The translations under genes were made by a program, and so were the position numbers. This document shows positions 51,178 to 60,700 of a stretch of DNA of 64,000 nt, in pieces (the first letter of the stretch is position 1; the number at the start of each line of letters is the position of its first letter). The DNA is from Nocardiopsis sp. CC223A (GTDB taxonomy: Bacteria; Actinomycetota; Actinomycetes; Streptosporangiales; Streptosporangiaceae). The notes under the pieces are model-generated. The model saw only the letters and a program-made list of their open reading frames with translations. It made no database searches and had not been told where the DNA came from. The DNA lies in contig NZ_JASFDV010000017.1 of NCBI RefSeq assembly GCF_030766825.1, positions 31,888 to 95,887 on the forward strand. Reading direction: 5' to 3'.

Positions 51178-52614
51178 CTATCGGGCGGGGCGGACATAGA
51201 GGGGAAGGGGGGTGATGTCGGCGTTCTGGGTTCCGGCCGCCGCCTCGGTGGTGGGGAAGTGGGCGCGGTCGAAGACCTGGTGGAGGCTTGAGGTGCATCC
51301 GTTGGGGACCGCGACGACCACCCCGATCTCGTCGTTGAAAGACTCCGCGCTGATGAACCGGTAGCTCTCCTGCGGCGCCAGAGCGATCCTCGTCCACCCG
51401 GTGTCGGGGTTGTCCCTGCGGACACGGCGGTGGAACACTTCCTGCGGCCTGTCGCCGGTGTTCTCCACCTGGACGTGGACGGCGCGGATGTCCCCGTGCC
51501 AGTCGAAGCGGGCCGAGTCGTAGGTCTCGTGAGTGGGGAGTTCGTCCAACGGGGCCTGGGCCGCCACGGGATCCGGTACGCGCTTGATGTGCGCGTCGAG
51601 TCCGCACTCCGAGCACCTGCCGTCCGGCGTGACCCCGATCAGTTGCGCGTTCAGGCCGTACCGGGTGATCTGGAGCAGGCCGCAACCGCGACACCAGGTG
51701 TTGGTGGATTCGGTGTCGTAGACGTTTCCGAGGTAGACGTGATCCAGGCCCATGTCCAGGGCCACGCGACGTGCGTGCTCCAGCCGTTCCACCGGCGTGC
51801 GGATGGTGTTCGTCATCTTGTAGTCGGGGTGGAACCTCACGAAGTGGGTGGGAACCTCCGGCCCGAGGCGTTCACCGACGAACCCGGCCATGTCCCTGGC
51901 GTTCTGTTCACTGTCGCTCAGATCCGTCACCATGAGGGTGGAGACCTCGACGTGGCGTCCCGCGCGGTAGACCTGTTCCGTCGCTTCGAGCACCGGCTCG
52001 ATCCACCCCTTGGTGATCTTCCGGTAGTACTTCGGATCCATCGATTTGATCGACACCGAGAAGATGTCGATCACCGGGATGAGCTCCTCGACGGCCTCCG
52101 GTGAGATGAAGAAGGCCGACTTGTACAGGTTGATGATCCCCTTGCTTTTGGCGAGGCGGGCGGTCTCTGTGACGAACTCGTGCCATACGACCGGGTCGTT
52201 GTAGGTCCAGGAGATGACCTGAATGCCATGGCGCTCGGCGATGTCCACGACCTCTTCGGGGGTGTAATAGAAGACGTCCTTGTCCTCCACGAAACGCGCC
52301 TGGGACGTCTTCCAGTTGTGGCAGTAATCGCAGTTGAGCATACATCCGATGTTGCCCATGGAAAGGATGCGTGCGCCCGGCTCATAGTGGAAGACCGCTT
52401 CGGTCTCGATCGTCTCCTCGGTGGCGTGGACCGACCGCCCGTAGTTCAGGCTCACCAACTCACCGCCCCGGTTGGCGCGGACCATGCAGAAGCCGTGCTG
52501 CCCGGGTCTGATCTTGCAGTTCCTGGGACTGAGATGGCATCTCACCACCTTGTCCCCCAACTGTTCCGCCAGCTGGGCCGGGTACCCGTGCTCCTGCCAT
52601 GCCTTCTTCGTCAT
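51178..52614 (-). CDS. Radical SAM enzyme, AmmeMemoRadiSam/PflA-like, with C-terminal extension
   Basis: 478 residues; ATG 52614 has CAGGAGAG upstream. The radical SAM cluster motif is C91-C95-C98 (GCMLNCDYCHNW). An N-terminal Cys set (C26, C33, C43; PRNCKIRPGQHGFC) is typical of the AmmeMemoRadiSam family, and a CxxC pair of pairs (WCRGCG, CSECG) lies near residues 320-345. After about residue 350 there is an unassigned beta-rich extension (WHGDIRAVHVQVENTG; ending LPLYVRPAR). It generates a 5'-deoxyadenosyl radical; the substrate is unknown. No Memo or AMMECR1 partner is in the window. The ferredoxin gene 66 bases upstream is the likely electron source. Confidence 0.9.
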   Translation of the reverse strand: MTKKAWQEHGYPAQLAEQLGDKVVRCHLSPRNCKIRPGQHGFCMVRANRGGELVSLNYGRSVHATEETIETEAVFHYEPGARILSMGNIGCMLNCDYCHNWKTSQARFVEDKDVFYYTPEEVVDIAERHGIQVISWTYNDPVVWHEFVTETARLAKSKGIINLYKSAFFISPEAVEELIPVIDIFSVSIKSMDPKYYRKITKGWIEPVLEATEQVYRAGRHVEVSTLMVTDLSDSEQNARDMAGFVGERLGPEVPTHFVRFHPDYKMTNTIRTPVERLEHARRVALDMGLDHVYLGNVYDTESTNTWCRGCGLLQITRYGLNAQLIGVTPDGRCSECGLDAHIKRVPDPVAAQAPLDELPTHETYDSARFDWHGDIRAVHVQVENTGDRPQEVFHRRVRRDNPDTGWTRIALAPQESYRFISAESFNDEIGVVVAVPNGCTSSLHQVFDRAHFPTTEAAAGTQNADITPLPLYVRPAR

Positions 52615-52680
52615 CGTGCTCTCCTGAATGGTCGATCGGTTGTCCGAGGCGCCGGTGGCCGCCCTCGTGCGCCCCTGTGC

Positions 52681-53016
52681 TCAGGAGGCCTGTCCGTTCC
52701 TCGGCAGGGCCGACACGTGTGGGTGATCGGCGAGCGAGTGCTTGACGTTGTTCGCTCCGCCCGGGCCGTCCAGAGAGTTCACCCCGCCGAAGAACTCCGC
52801 GTTGACCTGGGAGTACGCCTGCCATTCATCGGGCAGTTCCGCTTCCTCGTAGATGGCTTCCACCGGGCAGACCGGTTCACAGGCCGTGCAGTCGATGCAC
52901 TCGCCGGGATGTATGTAGAGGCTGCGCTCGCCCTCGTATATGCAGTCGACCGGGCAGACGTCGAGGCAGGCCTTGTCCTTGATATCGACACAGGGTTCGG
53001 CGATGACGTATACCAT
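52681..53016 (-). CDS. fdxA: FdxA-type 7Fe ferredoxin
   Basis: 111 residues. Cysteines at 9, 17, 21, 25 and at 40, 43, 46, 50 follow the 3Fe-4S/4Fe-4S pattern: EPCVDIKDKACLDVCPVDC, then GECIDCTACEPVCPVEAI. The C-terminal tail resembles actinobacterial FdxA. First gene of the operon, preceded by GGAAGTGGGA and a good sigma70-type promoter. It would feed electrons to the radical SAM enzyme directly downstream. Confidence 0.92.
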   Translation of the reverse strand: MVYVIAEPCVDIKDKACLDVCPVDCIYEGERSLYIHPGECIDCTACEPVCPVEAIYEEAELPDEWQAYSQVNAEFFGGVNSLDGPGGANNVKHSLADHPHVSALPRNGQAS

Positions 53017-53488
53017 GTCCCACTTCCGAGAAGAAGATCATTAGTCTCACGCCGGGCGATCTTTGGGAATTCAGCCTAGGGTGGGGAATTTTCGCAGTCA
53101 ACGTCTCTTTGGAGGGAAATCTTCAATCCGACATCCATGGGGCTGGATTTTCTTGTGTTACAGAAATTTACCGCGCCCCGCTTTTGTTTATATGTTGTTT
53201 CTTCCCGGTGAACTTCCGAGTCGGGGCCCTGCCCCCTTGCAGAGGCGCGGAGTCCGGAGCCCCCCTCGGTGAGGGGCGAGGGAAGACCTGCGTTCAACCG
53301 GGAAAATCCCGGGTGCGAACAGTTGGTGCAAGCCGTCGGTGAACAGATCCGCTGCGCGTCCACAAAATGTCGGTCACGCTCTCGTTCGAGCGAGATGTTC
53401 CAGGGAGGGGTCCGGGTGGGAACGGAACGGTGAGTCCCGACGGCCGTCACATCTGTCGGCACCCGTGGGGGCGCGCCACCCTGTCGGT
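53017..53488. other. AT-rich intergenic region upstream of the ferredoxin operon
   Basis: No convincing gene. 53100-53215 is one of the most AT-rich stretches of the window. Small hairpins occur at 53262-53276 (CCCCTC/GAGGGG) and 53298-53312 (CCGGGA/TCCCGG). The base composition break supports a junction between native and acquired DNA. The ferredoxin promoter lies at its left end. Confidence 0.5.
53073..53101 (-). promoter_or_regulatory. Sigma70-like promoter of the ferredoxin-radical SAM operon
   Basis: Read leftward: TTGACT (53101-53096), 17 bases, TAGGCT (53078-53073). Start near 53066, about 50 bases before the ferredoxin ATG. Confidence 0.6.
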
Positions 53489-53535
53489 ATGGACGGTGAC
53501 GCGGTGGACTCCGTCAGAGCCGAGGTGGAGCAGGT

Positions 53536-53925
53536 GTGCGCGGACGGCAGCAGGCCACCGTCGAGGGCGTGGTGGGAGGCGCCGGGATCGGTGGGGACGA
53601 GATGAACCTGCACCTCGGCCGGGACGGAGGTGTGGACGACCGCCTCGGTACCGGGGACGGGGAGTTCGGCCCGTTCACGGCCGAGTGCTCGGGGGAGGTC
53701 CACGTCCACGCCGGTGATGGGGTGAGTGCCCGCTTCACCGTCGGCGGCCAGGGGGTCGTCTTCCTCCTTGACGGTGAGGAGTTCGCCACCGTGACGGGCG
53801 AGGACGGCGGCGAAGTCGAGTGGGGTGCGGGTTCGTCGTTCTCCGTCGGGACGCTCCGGGAGTTCGTCCGTGAGGATGGTCGGGACGACCGGGTCACCTT
53901 CAGCGGATCGGTGGATCGCCCCTGA
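53536..53925 (+). CDS. Hypothetical ORF, possibly frameshifted at its 5' end
   Basis: 129 residues, Gly/Asp/Glu-rich with beta-type repeats (GEVHVHAGDGVSARFTVGG, VVFLLDGEEFATVTGEDGG). A different frame just upstream (ATG 53489, MDGDAVDSVRAEVEQVCADG) has better coding style and seems to continue into this one after a single frame change near 53540. Either the gene starts at GTG 53536, or it is a broken gene. Family not recognised. Confidence 0.35.
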   Translation: MRGRQQATVEGVVGGAGIGGDEMNLHLGRDGGVDDRLGTGDGEFGPFTAECSGEVHVHAGDGVSARFTVGGQGVVFLLDGEEFATVTGEDGGEVEWGAGSSFSVGTLREFVREDGRDDRVTFSGSVDRP

Positions 53926-54046
53926 CGATGCGGCACGCCGCCGACGCCGCGCCGTGTCCTTCAGTGCCCAGGCGTCGGCGCCGGACTCATCGGCATCGGC
54001 CGCAGCACCGCCTTCGGCCGGTCCCGCAGCCGTGTCCCGGCGGGGT

Positions 54047-55393
54047 TCAGCGCCAGGTGGGGCCCCAGGCGGAGCTGTTGGAGACCCCGGGTGGCAGGGG
54101 CGGCAGGCCGGTGCCCGTTTCGGGTCGCGCGGGCGGCTCGGCGGCGGGCGGCGCCGGGCGCGGGGGGTCGGGTCGGGCCGCGGGCGGCTCGGGCGCCGGA
54201 GCGGGGGCCGCCTGTGGTTCGGGGCGCTGGGGCCGGGGCTCGGGTTCGGGGGCCAGGAAGCCGCGGACGCGGTCGGCGCCGGTGGCCTCCTCGGCCAGGA
54301 CCGGCTCGGGGATGGGGGTGGAGTCGTCGGTGGCGTCGGGGATGGCCGGTTCGGCCGGGGCGACCCGCTTCCACCACAGGTCGGCCTCCTCGGGCGGCAG
54401 CTCGCCCTCCACCTCCAGCCAGCCGGTGACCAGGGGGTGGCGGCGGTGGGCGTTCCAGGAGCGGGGGTAGGGCTGCTCGTCCAGGACCAGGACGTGTTCG
54501 CCCTCCAGGGTGGGGATCTCGGCGGGGACTCCCTCGTTCCACACCCAGGTGCCGTCGTGGGCGACCAGGTTCCACCAGCCGCGCACGGTGCGGGCGGCCG
54601 GGTCGGGGTCGCCGTCGCGGAAGGCGCGCACCCAGCGCGGGTCCGGGGGGTCCCCGGCCAGGCCCATGCCGTTCGGGCCGATCAGGGCGTCGGCGAGCAG
54701 GGTGTGCAGCTGGAAGTTGTCGCCGATGCCGTCGAACAGGACACGGAAGGCGCGGCCGGAGTGGCGGTCCAGGACCAGGGCCGAGCCCGCCTCGGCCATG
54801 CGCAGCAGGGCGCGGACCTCCTGAAGGTCGGGCAGGTGGTCGCCGAGCTGGTTGGCGACGGCGACGAGTTCGGCGTGCAAGGTGGGGTCGCGGCGTACGT
54901 GGGAGCGCACGGTGGAGCGGGTGAGCATGGTCTTGGCGGCCAGGGCGTGGCGGGCGATGGTCCACCAGCACATGGTGGCGCCGGGGGCGTCGGCGCCCAG
55001 GTCGGTGGCGACGCGGTTCTCGTCGGCGGCGGTGACGGAGTCGGGGTCGGGCGGCTCTCCGCCGCCGGTGCGCTGCCAGGCGCGGGCGAAGACGATGGCG
55101 CCGCGGCCGATGGCGCGCAGGCGGCGCAGGACCTCGGGGCCTGCGGGGCCGGGGTCGGTGCCCGTTTCGACGAGGGCTCCGGCGACGACGCACAGGTCGG
55201 CGGTGATGCCGGGGGCGGCGTGGTCGCCGGTGAGGAGGGGCGCCAGGGCCTCCAGGGCGAGTTCGCGTTCGGAGGCGGGGATCTGGGAGGCCAGGACGAG
55301 CACCCGGTGGACCGCGGAGGGGAACTGACCGGGGTCGGCCGCCACCGAGGCGTCGATCAGTTGTTGGAATGCGGCGCGGAATTCGTCGACCAT
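54047..55393 (-). CDS. Hypothetical protein with Pro/Ala-rich tail
   Basis: 448 residues from ATG 55393 (GAAAGGGGA upstream). The first 310 residues look globular and alpha-rich (VDEFRAAFQQLIDASVAADP, LHTLLADALIGPNGMGLAG, GWWNLVAHDGTWVWNEG). The region after residue 340 becomes Pro/Glu/Ala-rich and probably disordered, ending SSAWGPTWR. I do not recognise a family; similar uncharacterised proteins are common in actinomycetes. It is followed leftward by sequence with no clear gene (53926-54046). Confidence 0.7.
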   Translation of the reverse strand: MVDEFRAAFQQLIDASVAADPGQFPSAVHRVLVLASQIPASERELALEALAPLLTGDHAAPGITADLCVVAGALVETGTDPGPAGPEVLRRLRAIGRGAIVFARAWQRTGGGEPPDPDSVTAADENRVATDLGADAPGATMCWWTIARHALAAKTMLTRSTVRSHVRRDPTLHAELVAVANQLGDHLPDLQEVRALLRMAEAGSALVLDRHSGRAFRVLFDGIGDNFQLHTLLADALIGPNGMGLAGDPPDPRWVRAFRDGDPDPAARTVRGWWNLVAHDGTWVWNEGVPAEIPTLEGEHVLVLDEQPYPRSWNAHRRHPLVTGWLEVEGELPPEEADLWWKRVAPAEPAIPDATDDSTPIPEPVLAEEATGADRVRGFLAPEPEPRPQRPEPQAAPAPAPEPPAARPDPPRPAPPAAEPPARPETGTGLPPLPPGVSNSSAWGPTWR

Positions 55394-55521
55394 GGGCCCG
55401 TCCCCTTTCTCACTCAACCAACCTAATGTGTCGTGAGTGAAGGATCGCACGATAAGTGCGGTTTTCCGTCCTCACCGGTGGGTTCGTTGACGATTCGAGA
55501 CGAGGCCCCACCCGGCCCGCC

Positions 55522-56742
55522 TCACAGTCCCAGGCGGGTCACCGCGTTGTCGTCCAACGGGTCCGCGCTGCGGATGTAGTCGTGCACCGTGCGCGGGTTG
55601 GTCCAGCGCCCCTGACGCATGATCTCACGGTCGGCGGCACCTCCCAGTGCGGCTTGGGTGGCGAATCCGGCGCGCAGGGAGTGGCCGCCGAACGCGTCGG
55701 GGTCCAGCCCGGCGCGGGCGGCGTACTTCTTGACCGTGTCCCCCACCGACTGGCCGGTCATGGCCTTGCCCCCCAGGGCGCCGTGGCGCGAGACCGGCAC
55801 CAGCAGCGGGCGCCCGGAGCCGTCGGCCAGCGGCGCCAGCGCGGCGGTGTCCAGGCCGGCGCACCGGTGCGCGGTCGCGGGCGGCTCGGTGGCGGCGCGG
55901 GCCAGCAGGGCGCGCACCGCGTCGGTCCCGCCCGCCAGGTGGGCGGTGCGCAGCTCGGCCCAGTCCGCCAGCGCGCACACCGGGCAGGTGTGCCGGTGGC
56001 GGCCCCGGGGCAGCGCCACGACGTGGCCGCGCCGACCCTCCTGGTCGGTCTTGGTGGCGCCCAACGCCACCAGCAGCGTCGTCGCCCCGCCCACCGGGTC
56101 GGTGCGCACCGTGATGTCGTCGAAGGTGATGCCCGCCAGCTCCGAACGGCGCAGCGCCCCCGCGAACCCGGTCAGCAGCAGCACCGTGTCGCGGCGCCGG
56201 GTGATACCGCCCGGGTGTTCGGGGCCGGGGCGGTGGGCCAGCAGCGCCTCCAGGGTCGCCAGCACCACCGGGTCCTTGCGGCGGGGGCGGGCCCGGCGGG
56301 TGCGGCGGATACCGCGCAGGGTCAGGCGGACCACCTCGGCGCGGGTGGGCGAGGCCAGCCCGTGGGCGCCGTGCACGGCGGCGATGGCCGCGGCCCGGCG
56401 CTCGATGCTGGCCGGGGCCAGCGCCGGGCGCCCGTCGGGGGTGCGGGCCTGGGCGCAGGCGGCCAGGTACACCGCGACGTCGACCGCCTCGGCGGGCAGT
56501 GCGGTGCGCCCCTCGGCCAGGCACCAGGCGGTGAACGCGGTCCAGTCGGTGCGGTAGGCGCGCAGGGTGTTGGGCGACTGGGCGTTGGCCAGGAACCGGC
56601 CCAGCGCCCGGGCCTGGTCGTCGTCGAAGCGCTCGCGCACCCGCTCCAGGGCGCGGGCGTCCACCAGGACGCTGTGGGTGCCCGCGGCCAGGCGGGTGCG
56701 CACGGCGTCCGGTAGGGCCACGGCGTGTTCGGGGACGTCCAC
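55522..56742 (-). CDS. Site-specific tyrosine recombinase/integrase
   Basis: 406 residues from GTG 56742 (GAGGAAGG upstream). The core-binding domain contains SPNTLRAYRTDWTAFTAWC. Catalytic residues: Arg in FAGALRRSELAGI, Lys in GATKTDQEG, HSLRAGFATQ (His-x-x-Arg), the Trp in GRWTNPRTVHDYI and nucleophile Tyr in that same segment. An inserted segment contains HTCPVCALADW, a Cys pair. It resembles solitary actinobacterial integrases. No attachment repeats or phage genes are visible around it. Confidence 0.87.
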   Translation of the reverse strand: MDVPEHAVALPDAVRTRLAAGTHSVLVDARALERVRERFDDDQARALGRFLANAQSPNTLRAYRTDWTAFTAWCLAEGRTALPAEAVDVAVYLAACAQARTPDGRPALAPASIERRAAAIAAVHGAHGLASPTRAEVVRLTLRGIRRTRRARPRRKDPVVLATLEALLAHRPGPEHPGGITRRRDTVLLLTGFAGALRRSELAGITFDDITVRTDPVGGATTLLVALGATKTDQEGRRGHVVALPRGRHRHTCPVCALADWAELRTAHLAGGTDAVRALLARAATEPPATAHRCAGLDTAALAPLADGSGRPLLVPVSRHGALGGKAMTGQSVGDTVKKYAARAGLDPDAFGGHSLRAGFATQAALGGAADREIMRQGRWTNPRTVHDYIRSADPLDDNAVTRLGL

Positions 56743-56765
56743 GGGGCCTTCCTCGTCTGGGCGGG

Positions 56766-57266
56766 TCAGCCGGACAGGTGGGTGCGCAGGGCGTCCCACA
56801 GCTCGGTCGGGGGCATCGCCCAGAAGACCAGTGCGGCGGAGACGGCCAGGGCGGCGGTGAACCCGATCGCGGCGATCCTGCGGCGCAGGACGACCGCGGC
56901 GATCGCCGAGAGCGCGGGCACGACCAGGGCCAGCACCAGCAGCCAGATCAGGGCGGTGCCGATGGAGTCGACGGCCCCGGCGGCGGCGCCCGGGTCGCCC
57001 GGGTCGACGGCGGCGGCGTCCAGGGTGGTGAACAGCAGCACCGCGAGCGCCAGCGGGGAGCCCAGGCCCCACACCAGGGCCAGCACCACCCACAGGGCGG
57101 TGATGCGCCGGTCGGGCGGGTCGTGGACGACCAGCGGGGTACGCGACACCCTGCCCCGGGCCCGCGTTGCGGACTCCTCGGCGGTCTCCTCGTCGGCGCG
57201 TTCCGGGGCGGGGCCGCGGTCGTGGTCCCGGCGCGGTTTGCGCTGTCTGCGTTTCTTGGGTGACAC
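56766..57266 (-). CDS. Membrane protein of unknown function (three to four helices)
   Basis: 166 residues, GTG start. A basic, Glu-rich cytoplasmic N-terminus (PKKRRQRKPRRDHDRG) precedes hydrophobic segments ITALWVVLALVWGLGSPLAL, LIWLLVLALVVPALSAIAAV and AAIGFTAALAVSAALVFWAM. Family unknown. It lies directly behind another small membrane-protein gene on the same strand (ten-base gap), so the two are probably co-transcribed, and 23 bases ahead of the integrase gene. Confidence 0.7.
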   Translation of the reverse strand: MSPKKRRQRKPRRDHDRGPAPERADEETAEESATRARGRVSRTPLVVHDPPDRRITALWVVLALVWGLGSPLALAVLLFTTLDAAAVDPGDPGAAAGAVDSIGTALIWLLVLALVVPALSAIAAVVLRRRIAAIGFTAALAVSAALVFWAMPPTELWDALRTHLSG

Positions 57267-57276
57267 GCCCGGGAGC

Positions 57277-57600
57277 CTACCCGCCCAGGGGGGTGAAGTG
57301 GATCAGGGACACGAACACCAGCGGCCAGGCCAGCAGCACCAGCGACCACAGGGCGGCCCTGCGGTCGCCCGCGACGGTGGCCACGGCGGCGGCCAGCAGG
57401 GGGATGCCGACGAAGGCGCCGAAGGAGAGGGTGAACCACTCGGCTGCCGACCCGGCGTCGGAACGGGCGTTGGTGCCCATGAGGTACCCGACGGGTCCCA
57501 GGGCGAGGGCCATCAGGGCCAGGATGAGGACGACGACGCGGATTCCGGTGGGGTGGCGGGTGTTGCGGCCACCGCCGGAGGCGGAGGGACTGTCGGACAC
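57277..57600 (-). CDS. Small membrane protein of unknown function (three helices)
   Basis: 107 residues from GTG 57600; the frame extends to a GTG at 57720, which would add 40 polar residues. Hydrophobic segments are IRVVVLILALMALALGPVGY, FTLSFGAFVGIPLLAAAVAT and AALWSLVLLAWPLVFVSLIH. A similar pattern appears in many uncharacterised actinobacterial proteins. It pairs with the following membrane-protein gene. Confidence 0.6.
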   Translation of the reverse strand: MSDSPSASGGGRNTRHPTGIRVVVLILALMALALGPVGYLMGTNARSDAGSAAEWFTLSFGAFVGIPLLAAAVATVAGDRRAALWSLVLLAWPLVFVSLIHFTPLGG

Positions 57601-57754
57601 GGGGGCCGGGGTGCCTTTCGAGAACGGGTCGGGGTGGGCCGTCGCGCACGCGCGGCGCACGGCCTCGCGATCGTGCGGACCGGCCGTGGCAGGGGGCGTG
57701 CTCAGTAAAACGTACTCCACCCGGAGGGTGTCCGAAACCGGTGACGGGGTGTCG

Positions 57755-60700
57755 TCACCGGTGGTCGGGCCAGGGACGGGCGGCGCCGCTCAGGCGGGTG
57801 AAGGACGCCAGCAGGCGCAGTTCCTCGATGCTGCGCGGGGCGGTGGTGGCCAGGTGCGGGGAGTGGACGAGAACGGCGATCAGCTGGGCCCGGGACAGGG
57901 CCACGTTGAGGCGGTTGCGGTCCAGGACGAACGCGGTGCCGCGGCTGGTCTCGGCGGCGTCGGAGGTGGTCATGGAGCAGATGACGGCCGGGGCCTCCTG
58001 GCCCTGGAAGCGGTCGACGGTGCCGACCCGGATCCCCTCCAGGGCGGGGTCGGCCTCGGCGGCGCGGGCCAGGGCGCGGCGCAGGGCCCGCACCTGGAGG
58101 TTGTAGGGGGCCACCACGAGGATGTCGTGGCCGGTCAGCGGCCGGGGCTGGGCGTCGGGGCCCGGGGTGACCTTGTCGGCGACCAGGGCGGTGGCTGCGG
58201 CCACGACGGCGTCGACCTCCTCGGGGCTGTGGGTGGTGCGGCCCCGGTGGTCCACCACGTGCGCGTACAGGCCGGGTTCGTGGGCGGACAGGGCGCGCAG
58301 GGCGGTGGTGGGGTGGGCGTGCAGGCGGCCCTGGTAGGACAGGTCCGAGACGGGGGCGCACACGGCCGGGTGCATGCGGCGGGTCTGGTCCAGGAAGTAG
58401 CCGCGGGCGGGGTCGATGATCTGGCGGCCGCCCATGAGGTGCTGTAGGGCGGAGGCGTCGGCGCCCTCGCCGTGGGTGCCCTGGACGACCTGGGGCAGCT
58501 GCTGGGGGTCGCCCAGCAGGACCAGGTCGCGGGCGGCGGCGGAGACGGCCAGGGTGTCGGCCAGGGCGAACTGTCCGGCCTCGTCGATGATGAGGACGTC
58601 CAGGGGGTCGGCGACCATGGAGGCGTTGGCCATGGCCCAGGCGGTGCCGCCGATGAGGACGGGGCGGCCCTCGGCGGTGCGCCCGGTGCGCCATCCGGCC
58701 AGGGCCTGGGGGGTGGTGGGCTGGTCCCAGGGCAGGTCGGGGTCGGCGTCCTTCTTGGACTTGGCGCGTTTGGCCGCGGGCAGGTCGATCCCGGCCTCGG
58801 CGGCGGCGCGCAGGGCCGCGGACATGACGTTCTCGACGGCCTTGTGGCTGGTGGAGCACACGCCCACGCTCTTGCCCTGGCGGGCCAGGTGGGTGATGAG
58901 GCGGCCGGCCAGGTAGGTCTTGCCCGCCCCGGGCGGGCCCTGGACGGCGAGGTAGGAGTGGTCCAGGCGGTCGACGGCGGCGATGGTGGCCTCGATGAGG
59001 TCGCCGCCGTGCGCGGCCGGGTCGGGCAGGGGCCCGGCGGGGGTCAGCCGCGGGGGGATGCGGCGCAGCAGGTCCAGCCCGGCGTGGCGGGGCCACTCGG
59101 GCAGGTCCGCCAGGGCCCGGCCGGCGACGATCTCCAGGGCGCCGTCCTTGGGTGCGGGGTTGACCGGTGAGCCGGGCAGGACGGCGACGGGGTTGCGGAA
59201 GTGCAGGGCGTCGGCGTCGCAGGTCTCGACGATGGTGAGGCTGTCGGGGCGGGCCTCGCCGACCGAGGCGGTGGCGGCCAGCGCGGGCTGCCCGGGGGCG
59301 CCGGGGTAGAGCAGGTGGACGTCCTGGCCGGTGGTGAAGGGGTGGGGGTGGGAGGTGTCCAGGCGCATGAGGATCTCGCGGCGGGCCTTGCGCTGGCGGC
59401 CGGTGGGTTCGATCCACTCCCCCGCGCGGACCTGCCAGGGGACGGCGCAGTCGGTGTCGGTCTCCAGGTCGGTGAGGGGGGCGTTGGTGCGGCGGTAGTG
59501 CTCGCGCCAGGGCGGGAGGTTCTCGCGCTGGTAGTAGCCGACCAGGGCGGCCAGGGCGGCGCGGGCGGTGTCCTCCTCGGTGCGTTCGGCCGGGTCCTGG
59601 GGCACCCGGTCCAGGAGGGGTTCGGTGAGGGCGGCCTGGCGGGCCAGGCGTTCGGCGCGTTTGCGGGCGCGTTCGGCCTCGGCCTCGGTGAGTTCGAGCT
59701 GGACCACGGGGCGGTCGGTGATGCCCTGGAGGGTGCGGTGCTCCTCCAGCCAGTCGCGCAGGCGGGCGGTGGAGTGGCAGTCGTCGCGGTTGTAGGCGGC
59801 GATGTCGGCCAGGACCTGGGCGGCGCGGTCGTGCTCGCCGGCCTCCAGGGCGGCCAGGTACGCGGCGTAGGCGTCGATGCTGGAGGTGGCGGTGGTGACG
59901 CCGCCGGAGCGGGCGTCGGGCAGGTAGAGGGGTTCGAGGTACTTGATGGAGTAGGAGCGCTGGGAGACGCGCAGGCTTTTGCGGACCACGGTGTACAGGT
60001 CCACCAGGCGGTGTTCGCGCAGGAGCCGGTTGACCTCCTCCTCGCGGGTGGCGAACTCGGAGCTGAGGTGTTTGAGGCGGTCGACCTCGTAGGAGGCGTA
60101 GTGGTAGATGTGCGCGTCGGGGTCGGCCTCGATGCGGGCGCAGGCGAAGTCCACGAAGTCCTCCAGGGCCTTCCTCTCCTGGGTGCGGTCGTGGGCCCAG
60201 AAGGTGTGGAAGGTCTCGGCGCCGTGCTCGTCCTCGGTGGTGGCGCCGAAGAGGTATTCCAGGCCGCGTCCGCCCTCGCGGGAGTGGTAGGGGTAGCCCT
60301 CCATGTCGAAGAAGACGTCGCCGGGGCTGGGGGCGGGCAGGGAGGCCAGGCCGTCGGGGGCGAACACCTCGGCGGTGACGGTGCCCTGGGGGTTGTCGGG
60401 GGTGCGGGTGGTGTCCTGGCGGACCTGGAGGCGGGCCTGGGCGCGCAGCTGTTCGAAGGAGCGGCGGGGCAGGGCGGCGGGGCGCCGGTCGTCGTCGGCG
60501 CGGGCCAGGTCGTCGATGGTGCCGATGCCGGCGTCGATGAGTTTGGCGGCCTGGTCGGTGCGCAGTCCCGCGACCAGGGACAGGTGGCGGGCGGCGGTGC
60601 GCCCGGAGGAGCACCAGGTGGAGTAGCCGCAGCCGTCGCAGGAGGGGCGGGGGGCGCCCCAGGTGGGCGAGGGCAGGGCGGGGTCGGTGGCCAGGGAGTC

